DNA from: Glandiceps talaboti
Taxonomy: Eukaryota; Hemichordata; Enteropneusta; Spengelidae
DNA: 64,000 nt
Direction of reading: 5' to 3'
Assembly (NCBI RefSeq): GCF_964340395.1
Contig: NC_135554.1
Span: 23,384,592-23,448,591 of the forward strand
Part shown: one piece after another, positions 58,601 to 64,000 of the stretch
Numbering within the stretch: position 1 is the stretch's first letter
Layout of the letters: each line of letters begins with the position of its first letter
The notes under the pieces: generated by a model
What the model saw: the letters and a program-made list of their open reading frames with translations, nothing else
What the model was told of the DNA's origin: nothing
Database searches by the model: none
Translations under genes and position numbers: made by a program

Positions 58601-59724
58601 AGAACTTTAGTATGTAGGCCATATCACAATGTACATTTGCCCAGCAACAATATATGACAGAGTATATGGTAGTTACTGACATTTTACCGGTATGATGCTC
58701 ACCCAATATTTACTTAAAATTCACTAGCTAATTACAGCATTATATGTGGAGTCATAATGGTTGAATAGTTAGATTGGCCGGCTTGCACTCTGCAGATTGG
58801 AGGTTCACACCCCATCGCTGTCGTTTGTTTCTGAATGGCTAAAGTCCTTGGGCAAGATTTGTGATGAGAAGAAACCAATAACACAGAGACCATGGAAAAC
58901 ATCAGAAAACATAACTATCTGAATTTGACACTCACATATGAAAAAATATATATAAAAAAATAAAATAAAAGAATCTACCTACCCCACCTATTCTAAAATT
59001 GAGTGTAATCGGAACCACACATTTTTTTATTAGGCTGTATTATTGTGTAGTGTACAAAACAAAACAAAAAAGATTTGAGGGCATGTAAAAAATACTTGCA
59101 GAATATAAGAGTGTAGAGTTTCATATTATGGTTAGAAAAAGTCAAGTAAATGCACACATTAAGAAATGAGGACAGTTTTTGAAATTGAAAACTATAAGAA
59201 AAGTTTCCAAATACAAAATGTGAAATTTGTATTTATGAAAAAGATATGTATCTTTATCTTTTTATCAATAAAAATGTTATTAAATACAAAAAAAATTTAA
59301 ATATAAAATATTGAAAAAGAATAATGGTAGTATAAAAAATATATTGATCAACAAAAGAGTTGATACAGTTATAGATTTGATTAAACACAGAAATTTGATA
59401 TTAGCAAGAACAAAAAAAAATCAAAAAATGATAAGAAAAAAATTGAACCACACAGCTTCTTTTATTTTAAAACATATTATATTTTATTTTCTTGATAGGG
59501 TTTGTATAACCGAATTACCCTGAGAGAAAACTTTTACTTGGGAGGGTACAAAAATATCACTGCCATTTCTAAATACACTGGTGTGGACAGAGGATTTGCT
59601 GGCTGTGTAAAGTCGCTGACAGTCAATGGAGTTCACTATGATATGAGGAAAAGAAGAGAAAAATTCAACAAACTCCAACAAGTTGTAGCTCAGCATGGTG
59701 ATATCATAGATGGCATGGATGTGG
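18112..59724 (+). CDS. Secreted EGF/laminin-G matrix protein, agrin/pikachurin/perlecan-like; 5' part, 6 exons
   Basis: Exons 18112-18229, 33604-33720, 44779-45051, 52460-52664, 54253-54397 and 59499-59724 join in phase to give 361 residues. The gene continues past the window in phase 1. In order: a signal peptide (residues 1 to about 26), EGF-like domain 1 (cysteines 42, 48, 52, 62, 64, 77), a charged helical linker (104-130), EGF-like domain 2 (133, 139, 145, 156, 158, 167), and a laminin-G domain from about 170. The laminin-G motifs are GTGYVAFPKL, ITVEFRP, GLLLFSS, DFFSVALIDG, WHEITVYR, FYLGG and RGFAGC. N-glycosylation sequons occur at N251 and N305. EGF plus laminin-G is the architecture of agrin, perlecan C-termini, pikachurin and relatives. 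It likely acts in basement membrane or pericellular matrix. Which ortholog it is cannot be told without the 3' half. Confidence 0.85.
18324..18367. repeat. 19-bp direct duplication
   Basis: The unit AGGCTACTACAAGTACCAT occurs twice head to tail and is followed by a truncated third start, AGGCTATAC. Confidence 0.9.
19495..19820. repeat. 60-75 bp C-rich tandem array, about 4.5 units
   Basis: Units begin near 19532, 19592, 19667, 19738 and 19803. Each carries CATACCACACAAAAA-like sequence, then AATTTTTACCAG and a C-rich block. Confidence 0.85.
20413..20790 (+). repeat. Dispersed repeat family A, copy 1
   Basis: It shares ordered blocks with 30808-31180: AAAGGGACACAAG, a TATGCT.C/G.TATTTA stretch, GTAGTATTGTA/GCAGTATTGTA, the block CTCAAACCTGGTATTAAGA, and AAGAAATCCAT.CTA, then a CAGAAG.CAGT.GTAAT segment. 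Confidence 0.8.
24797..25370. repeat. 140-168 bp tandem array, about 3.5 units
   Basis: Units start near 24797, 24963, 25119 and 25259. The first two share GTGAAAACTGGTTGTTTGAC and GTTGATCCAGAGCAAAAG exactly. Later units keep ATAACACTA and GACCTGGGATTG blocks. Confidence 0.88.
26050..26440 (+). repeat. Dispersed repeat family C, copy 1
   Basis: A block running from GGTTCCGGTTACCTGACCCC to the poly-T after GGAACCACGC. Its 3' part matches 58867-59040 through ACACAAAGACC/ACACAGAGACC, GACACTCACA.ATGAAAAAA, ATCTACCTACCC and the AACCTATT/CACCTATT step. Confidence 0.8.
30808..31180 (+). repeat. Dispersed repeat family A, copy 2
   Basis: Same block order as copy 1 at 20413. It extends through AAAGCTTATAAACTCAGC and TTGTGTTTAATG, which is matched by 36898-36930 in copy 3. 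Confidence 0.8.
31195..31335. repeat. 50-60 bp tandem array, about 2.5 units
   Basis: CCATTTGAC recurs near 31200, 31250 and 31308. Each is followed by a GTGACTC/CATGACTCC-like block, and the first two also by ACAACCAG and TATGTACAGAT. Confidence 0.85.
33154..33500. mobile_element. Transposon remnant with GC-rich hairpin
   Basis: It begins with CCCTCACACATTGG and a CCTTTCTCAG end (33154-33185), resembling the terminal repeat at 15287-15317. A GC-rich imperfect hairpin follows (33197-33210 with 33214-33229: AGCCCCCGCCGGAC against GTCCAGGACGGGGGCT). The rest, to about 33500, has a base composition unlike the flanking intron. The 78-codon ORF at 33256 shows no domain. Confidence 0.5.
33604..33720 (+). 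CDS. Exon 2: EGF-like domain 1
   Basis: A symmetric phase 1-1 exon of 117 bp, from acceptor TTTGATAG to donor GTAAGT. Six cysteines with spacing C-x5-C-x3-C-x9-C-x-C-x12-C form one EGF module. There is no D-x-D/N-E calcium motif at its start. Confidence 0.88.
35010..35430. repeat. About 85-bp tandem array, 5-6 units
   Basis: The motif GTCCATGGTAT or a variant recurs near 35015, 35102, 35191, 35270, 35322 and 35408. It is followed by ATGCCCCAAAAC or TTTTGCCTATAA and by GAAGCAAGC.TTCT. Confidence 0.85.
35767..35818. repeat. Perfect 23-bp hairpin, 6-base loop
   Basis: The arm 35767-35789 (starting CGGCCAGGCTTTGCATC) is the exact reverse complement of 35796-35818, with GATATT between. Such perfection implies recent formation or conversion. 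Confidence 0.97.
35809..35902. repeat. 47-bp tandem duplication
   Basis: Units 35809-35855 and 35856-35902 differ at two positions. Each begins AGCCTGGCCG and ends GAAATGGGCAC. The first unit overlaps the right arm of the hairpin. Confidence 0.95.
35988..36314. mobile_element. Foldback (long inverted repeat) element
   Basis: The ends are ACGTGGTC at 35988-35995 and GACCACGT at 36307-36314. The arms pair imperfectly for about 150 bp, including TTTTGTCATTTTTGTTTC against GAAACAAAATGACAAAA and CACTGGCAAAACTCC (36102) against GGAGTTTTGCCAGTG (36228). There is no coding capacity. It interrupts a family A repeat, so it is an insertion younger than its host repeat. Confidence 0.75.
36735..36872 (+). 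repeat. Dispersed repeat family B, copy 1
   Basis: It matches 50335-50490 in order: TTCTTCATTTAGCTGGAAA, GTGAC.ACTACTCATCTTG, GGGCCCCAGGTCACTCAT and the CTTGGCTTAACAA step. Confidence 0.75.
38971..39030. repeat. 30-bp tandem duplication
   Basis: GATGAGGTTTCCATGGAGAT with flanks repeats at a 30-bp period (38978 and 39008). Confidence 0.95.
40715..41205. repeat. About 85-bp tandem array, 5-6 units
   Basis: TTGGAGATGTGACTGTTG or close variants recur near 40721, 40778, 40853, 40926, 41014 and 41099. From the third on, they are followed by ATCTTCCTGTATAGGAAGAC-like palindromic blocks. Confidence 0.88.
42632..42669. repeat. 24-bp direct duplication
   Basis: AACACTCAGATGACAGATTT plus GGCC occurs twice head to tail. 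Confidence 0.93.
44371..44700 (-). repeat. tRNA-derived SINE, copy 2
   Basis: Same orientation and block order as copy 1 at 4873. The core ATACAGCTGGGTTGACT, CATGGTTCAGATCTTGCCC and CCATTCAGAAAC are clear. It lies 80 bp upstream of exon 3 of the EGF/laminin-G gene. Confidence 0.82.
44779..45051 (+). CDS. Exon 3: charged linker plus EGF-like domain 2
   Basis: A symmetric phase 1-1 exon of 273 bp, from acceptor TGTTACAG to donor GTGAAT. The first 54 residues are acidic and Asn/Gly-rich, then a Glu/Lys-rich helix. A canonical EGF follows, with cysteine spacing C-x5-C-x5-C-x10-C-x-C-x8-C and the typical CPLGTLGKRC end. Confidence 0.88.
45307..45458. repeat. Long (GT)n tract ending in (TA)n
   Basis: About 130 bp of GT dinucleotides with a few TTTG and GC steps, followed by a pure TA run. 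It yields long spurious cysteine/valine and histidine/threonine ORFs. Confidence 0.97.
47031..47085. repeat. (GT)n microsatellite
   Basis: Near-pure GT run with one GC step, in intron 3. Confidence 0.96.
47690..48410. repeat. About 150-bp tandem array, 4 units
   Basis: Recurrent blocks: ATTTTGTTTGCAA.AGACTGCAT, GAAATTGAAGTGATTTCC-like, TGTATC.GAA and CTTCAGGAATTTG.AAATA. The units are clearly related but diverged. Confidence 0.8.
50335..50490 (+). repeat. Dispersed repeat family B, copy 2
   Basis: It matches 36735-36872: TTCTTCATTCAGCTAGGAAA, the AGCATCTTG/CTCATCTTG step, AGGCCCCTTAGGTCACTCAT and a CATGGCTGAACAA end. Confidence 0.75.
52460..52664 (+). CDS. Exon 4: laminin-G domain, N-terminal third
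   Basis: 205 bp, phase 1 to 2, from acceptor TTTTCAG to donor GTAATT. It encodes a DSVDVKYPHLWGTGYVAFP start, then FRITVEFRP, GLLLFSSE and DFFSVALIDGKPEF: strands of the laminin-G jelly roll. Confidence 0.9.
52665..54252 (+). other. Intron 4 of the EGF/laminin-G gene (1.6 kb)
   Basis: Non-coding. The last 280 bp are a tandem duplication that includes the splice acceptor (53970-54265). Confidence 0.8.
53970..54265. repeat. Tandem duplication spanning the exon 5 acceptor
   Basis: Two diverged units share TAACACCTGC, AGTTTAATCAT.TGAT.TCAG and TAA.TTGCAGGTTTAATTGT. The second unit supplies the real acceptor and the first bases of exon 5. The first contains an intact look-alike at 54069-54085. 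Confidence 0.82.
54253..54397 (+). CDS. Exon 5: laminin-G domain, middle third
   Basis: 145 bp, phase 2 to 0, from acceptor AATTGCAG to donor GTAAGT. It encodes FNCGTGPAIISSNYSVSL, then NEWHEITVYRSKWNGWILVD and DEEAVPGRAP. WHEITVYR and the VDD turn are hallmarks of the fold. The cysteine in FNCGTG is extra to the usual laminin-G pair. Confidence 0.92.
54415..54625. repeat. 36-50 bp tandem array
   Basis: Repeated AATTTCCCATATCACA with CCAGTAGGTCAACAATTT; four to five irregular units immediately after exon 5. Confidence 0.88.
55619..55672. repeat. (GTT)n microsatellite
   Basis: About 17 GTT triplets; the 16-cysteine run in one frame is an artefact of it. Confidence 0.97.
57670..58740. repeat. 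160-176 bp tandem array, at least 4 units
   Basis: GTAGGTCA/GTAGGCCATA recurs at 58113, 58289, 58454 and 58614. In several units it is preceded by CAAAATGCC.GA.AT and followed by ATGTAC.CCTTGCC and ATCCAATATTTAC blocks. Weaker matches extend left to about 57670. Confidence 0.8.
58749..58866 (+). repeat. tRNA-derived SINE head, copy 3 (truncated)
   Basis: A box TGGTTGAATAGTTAGATTGG at 58758-58777 resembles tRNA Leu/Ser. B box GGTTCACACCC is at 58802-58812. It then reads GTTTCTGAATGGCTAAAGTC and TTGGGCAAGATTTG, the reverse complement of blocks in copies 1 and 2. It breaks off where a family C fragment begins. Confidence 0.78.
58867..59040 (+). repeat. Dispersed repeat family C, copy 2 (3' part)
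   Basis: It runs from GAGAAGAAACCAATAACACA to GGAACCACACATTTTTTT and parallels 26272-26430. It abuts the SINE fragment directly. Confidence 0.8.
59499..59724 (+). CDS. Exon 6: laminin-G domain, C-terminal third
   Basis: 226 bp, phase 0 to 1, from acceptor CTTGATAG to donor GTAAGT. It encodes GLYNRITLRENFYLGGYKN, then GVDRGFAGCVKSLTVNGVHY and a basic stretch MRKRREKFNKL. The cysteine of GFAGC normally pairs with one about 25-40 residues later; none occurs before the exon end, so the partner is probably in the next exon outside the window. Confidence 0.92.
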
Positions 59725-59784
59725 GTAAGTTTATTAATACATCAGTCTCTTATTTTCTGAAAAATAGAAAAAAAAATGTGCATT

Positions 59785-60115
59785 TCCAATAACCTGACTG
59801 ACCCTAGTTTAAACCGCCAATCCTAAACCTTTCTTTAAACATTTAAAACAAAAAGATAAGAAATTCTTTGTCTTCTTGACCTTCATGTATATCTGTTTTC
59901 TTTCCCCAGTGATGTTTGTACATACATGTATTTCATCCACTCACAGAAAGGGTGTTCTGACCAACCTTTTTGGGGTCAAAGCAATGTTTTTCAAAAAATA
60001 AAAACATTTGAAAAGATAAGATAAAATAAAACAAAATAAAATAACATCCCATCCTACCTTCCATATTTTCTGAGGCCATGTTACCGGAAGCACATAACTA
60101 TTTTTTTTCTGCCTT
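59785..60115 (+). repeat. Dispersed repeat family C, copy 3 (diverged)
   Basis: It has ACCTGACTGACCCTAGTTTA, CGCC.A.TCTAAAC-like blocks near its start, and AATAAAATAACATCCCATCC, then TTACCGGAAGCACATAAC near its end. This is the same order as copy 1 with heavy divergence. Confidence 0.55.
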
Positions 60116-61664
60116 AGTAGACTTCTTTTATTTCTTACATGTTACTATAAGCTAGTAGCTAAATGTTTATTTTTAAATTAATGTTTCTCAACTATCACTA
60201 TATTTCCTGAATATGATCAAAATTTTTTGTCTAAAAATAAAGCCCTCAATGGCCCGATCATGATATAATAACTTCACTAATGCTAAGATGGTGACGCCAC
60301 AAACATGAATCTATCTGAAAAACTTATATAGTTATATTTATATATAAAAAAATGTTTTGTTATTATTTGTTGTTGTTGTTCTTCTTGTTGTTTACTGTAT
60401 TCACTGATGATACAGTAATAAAGTTATTAACAAAATATTAACTTATTACACTAACAAAATATAGATGTTAATAACAATTACCCTTTATAAAATTTTCAAA
60501 GTAATTTCATATCTTGTCCACTGTGAGGTTAAGGTTCATTGTAGTGCTTGATCGGCATGTGTTTTCAGTGTCTGTTAGTTCTAGTTGGTGTAAAGTTCAT
60601 CACAAAAGTCTGTGGAAAATGTGGAACACATTGGGTATATCTAAATTGACTTAAGTTAACATGTGAACAATAGTGTCAGTAATATGATAGGCTGTCACTG
60701 TAGATCTGGAACAATGCTTCATTGCTTATACAATTTAAACACATGTGAGTATAACTCCTCAGCAACATATCATCAATCAACCAAGACATCCAGAGACAAC
60801 CAAGTCTACTGGGAGCCCTGTTCATAGAGTAAGAATTAACTTAAGGGTTAAAGTCGTTATTGGAAACTGAGACAGGATATGTCTGAGCCATAACAGCTAA
60901 ACAATAGAAAAACTGAGAACAAAGACTACCACAAGTAGGGTTGACTGGAAGGCATTGTTACTATGCTGTTGACCTTGTGACCCCAATTGACCTCGATTGA
61001 CCTTTACGGCCAGTAGATATGTGATTACCATTTGTATTTGTGTGGTCCATTATAGAAGTACGCTACATACTATAAAGTTTTGATTGTCCTGTAATAATAA
61101 GAGAAAGGAAATACAATATGTGACTGCAGGCTGGTAATACTTAAAGTTCATGAATACAGACTAAGTTTGTTATTGAGGTTATTTCGTCCTAGTTATTATT
61201 AGTAGATTCTTGTACTGTAAAGGTAAACATTTGTATTTAAAGGCCAATGTCTCAATCCCAGGCTCTCGCGTTAGTGTTATATCAGTGGAGCCAGAAGGAT
61301 TATATCTAGCTTACAGCCAACTTTTTCTATATTATAGCTCTATCAGACAACTGTTTTGCACACACTAATTTTTTAGCACAACTGAACTGATAATTCAGCA
61401 AATGAACACCTGTACCTAGCATGTGGATAAACATTTTTGTGCTACAATGCCATTGGTGCTGTTTTCCTATTTCAGACCAATCTTTTAAATGCCAAAGATA
61501 AGGAATGACGTAGGAATATTTATTGTTCTGGACCAAATATATCTTATGGCTTTTGTCAAACAACTGTTTTTCTCACCAAAAATTTTAATTGTAATCCAAA
61601 ATGGACCCTTAAAACTTGGTAAATATTATTCAAAAACTTAAAATATGATAGGATAGAGGTAGAT

Positions 61665-61697
61665 ACAGATAGATAAATAGATAAATAAATAAATAGG
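61665..61697. repeat. (GATA)n/(AATA)n tract
   Basis: Short tetranucleotide run in intron 6. Confidence 0.85.
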
Positions 61698-62877
61698 AAT
61701 ATAAAATATTTCTATAATAATTTTAGTTTACAAAAAAAGTATGTCTGTCTTATTGAAATGATATATTATATGCCAAAGCAGCTATTCAGTGTAGATATTA
61801 TCAAAAAGATTAAACAACCAAAAGATAAAGTAACATTTTGTTTATTTTCACTAATTTTTATCGGCTGAAAAATACACCAACCCTTCAATTCAAATACATT
61901 TCTGCTTAGCATGTGGTACTGCCTGCACTTGATATCCCTGTGTAAATAATATGAATAAATAGTATGGTACATTATTTGTGGGATGCTGATAAGGTTTGAT
62001 TACTTAGGGATTATAAACTCAACACAGCTTTCAAGTATAACAAAATAGTCATGGCCTCATTCCCAGATGAAGATGGTTGTCAGTTGTCGAAATATTGGTT
62101 AGACTGATATTTTATTGCACTGTTGATTGATGAAATTAAGTTTGGTTGAGAATTCTACGCTGTGAATGAGACTATTCGAACACAACAAATAGTGTACGAT
62201 TTGAAAATTGGGACAACACTAATGAGAAAAATAGTTCTAGTGACAGCAGCTGGAGGCTTTAAATTACAGTACAAACATGTATCTAGTATCGACATATGTT
62301 GCAAACAGTGTTCTAGCTAATAGTGTAGAAGTGAAATACGAATAATGATATATTAAATCACTGTCCTCTCAGCAGCCAGGAAGCTCATATGGAGAATACC
62401 TTTTAAGTAATATCTACCGCCTTAATCAATATCTAGATAACTTTGACATTTGTCATCAAGTAAACAGGATGATGGGGTTGCACATCAATTTACTTTTGTA
62501 CATTTGTCAGAACTCTTCAATGTAGTCATAGATTTTGTTACAGTTATTTTACATCAAGCAGTCAAAGCCAGCTGACTGTACTTGGATGTAAAATGTTGTC
62601 ATTATTGATGGCCTGAGTGACTACATTTATTGACATTCTTTGCCAGCACTTTAATGATGGCTTAAATTTGCAGTCAGTTGATATATAAATAGTACATGTA
62701 AATGCTAGTGTATCAAGTTCTTGAGATAGAGTTTTATAGAGGTTGTATGATGGTGGTGATAGGTCTAGTGCAGCTGTTCAGTTCATCATCTGATGATATG
62801 TGATTTATCAGGGCATTAAATACAGGTCATTCAATAATTCTCTTCGTGCACAAAATAACAGGTAATGTATACTCATG

Positions 62878-62985
62878 TCATCTGTCTGTCTGTCTGTCTG
62901 TCTTTGTCTGTCTGTCTGTCAGTCTATCTGTCTGTCTGTCTGTCTGTCTGTCTGACTCTGTCTGTCTGTCTGTCTGACTGTGTCA
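62878..62985. repeat. (CTGT)n microsatellite
   Basis: About 108 bp of CTGT units with a few TTTG and GACT interruptions. Confidence 0.96.
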
Positions 62986-63105
62986 TTTCATCTTAGTTTC
63001 TCAAATATGCAATGATCCCAGGTAATGATGACGCCTGTCTGTGTCTCTCATTCTTTCTTTCTTCAGTCTGTTTGTGTTACTGTTAGTCTATCTGTCGTTG
63101 TCTCT

Positions 63106-63288
63106 GTGTGTATGTATGTATGTATGTACGTATGCACGTATGTATGTATGTATGTATGTATGTATGTATGTATGTCTGTATGTATGTATGTATGTATGTA
63201 TGTATGTATGTATGTATGTATGTATGTATGTATGTATGTATGTATGTATGTATGCACGTATGTATGTATGTATGTATGTATGTATGTC
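63106..63288. repeat. (TATG)n microsatellite
   Basis: About 45 TATG units over 180 bp, with two TATGCACG variants at both ends and one TCTG step. It gives tandem Met-Tyr-Val-Cys ORFs that are not genes. Confidence 0.97.
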
Positions 63289-63771
63289 TGGCTCAGCTGT
63301 CTCTCTGTCTTAATAGTACGTATCAATACAGACAGTGTGGTGATATCTATGAAGCAATTACAAGATCTGATTAGATTTTGGTAGAATTGTCAACAATTTT
63401 GTTTTGAAAGTATTTCTTTCTCTCTCAAACTCAGAAGTTGGTGACAGCTATCTGCCTTGTGTCCCAGTTATGACCTAAGAAGGCTTATGTTAAGTCCACT
63501 AAAGTACATTTAAAGTGATCAGTTTCCACTCAAAACATTCAGGAAAATTACCTTATCACTTTATCTTGTTTGAAATGAAGTTGTGTGTGCAGACGTCATT
63601 TTGTGTTGATCAACTCGTGTTAACTACGTGGAATTATTAATAAATATTGAATGAGGCCTATCAACTCATAACAAGTTATATCCATATTAAATTCATTATT
63701 ACAGAGTGACATTTAGAGAATTTAATAATTTACCTGAAATAAATTATTAGCAGCGATTACAACTTTACAAT

Positions 63772-64000
63772 TAAAAATTAATATTAATTTTTCACCACTT
63801 ACAGTAATTATTACCATGAATGGACTAATGAAATTTTTGTAATGAGAGGCTGTAGTTTTATGATGATAATTTTTAGAAAATTAAATAAACATTAATATTA
63901 ATGGTTCACCACTTACAGTAATTATTACCTTGTAAGGACTAAGGAACTTTTGCCATTATGAGAAATGACAGTTTTGTTATAATAATTTTAGAAAATTGAA
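63772..64000. repeat. About 115-bp tandem duplication at window end
   Basis: TTCACCACTTACAGTAATTA with ATTAATATTAAT before it and TTTTAGAAAATT after it occurs twice (63791 and 63905). The array may continue past the edge. Confidence 0.88.

Larger units (their letters stand above)
54398..59498 (+). other. Intron 5 of the EGF/laminin-G gene (5.1 kb)
   Basis: Non-coding, with two tandem arrays, a GTT microsatellite, a SINE fragment and a family C fragment listed separately. Nothing else recognised. Confidence 0.78.
59725..64000 (+). other. Intron 6 of the EGF/laminin-G gene (partial)
   Basis: It starts at the GTAAGT donor of exon 6 and runs off the window. No EGF or laminin-G exon is seen. It contains a family C fragment, two tetranucleotide microsatellites and a tandem duplication at the edge. 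Confidence 0.75.

Noticed and set aside
58749-58830. Possible functional tRNA gene
   Set aside because: A- and B-box-like sequences exist, but the segment continues into the SINE core shared with two other copies and a proper acceptor stem is not evident.
63025-63384. Repetitive Met-Tyr-Val-Cys ORFs
   Set aside because: They are translations of the (TATG)n microsatellite in several frames.

Overview
The window is metazoan nuclear DNA. It is AT-rich, with short protein-coding exons bounded by GT-AG introns, large introns, long simple repeats, a tRNA-derived SINE family and foldback elements. The exon content fits a non-vertebrate animal, perhaps a marine deuterostome or lophotrochozoan. The sequence alone does not fix the species, and there is nothing prokaryotic or viral in it.

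Layout. (1) Positions 1-8997 hold the 3' half of a transportin-1 (karyopherin-beta2) gene on the + strand: 11 coding exons encoding the last 406 residues and ending at TAG 8995-8997. (2) From 8998 to about 15205 lies a candidate long 3' untranslated and downstream region. It has a probable 3'UTR intron, several AATAAA signals and a tandem array of CArG-type palindromes. (3) From 15206 to 18111 is the intergenic interval and the presumed promoter of the next gene. It contains a 582-bp element with inverted terminal repeats and a decayed half copy of it. (4) From 18112 to the window end lies the 5' half of a second + strand gene for a secreted EGF/laminin-G matrix protein. Six exons (signal peptide, EGF, charged linker plus EGF, and one laminin-G domain over three exons) are spread over 41.6 kb, and the gene runs off the right edge in phase 1.

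Most of the sequence is intron. Those introns are rich in local tandem duplications with units of 19-170 bp. They also hold several dispersed repeat families: a tRNA-derived SINE (three copies), families A, B and C named here, and a foldback element inserted into a family A copy. The two genes are in tandem. They have no evident functional link: one is a nuclear import receptor and the other an extracellular protein. I found no RNA gene, CRISPR array, intact transposase or novel multi-gene system. The most unusual items are the CArG-palindrome array, a perfect 23-bp hairpin beside a 47-bp duplication, the nested foldback element, and a duplicated splice acceptor in the laminin-G gene.
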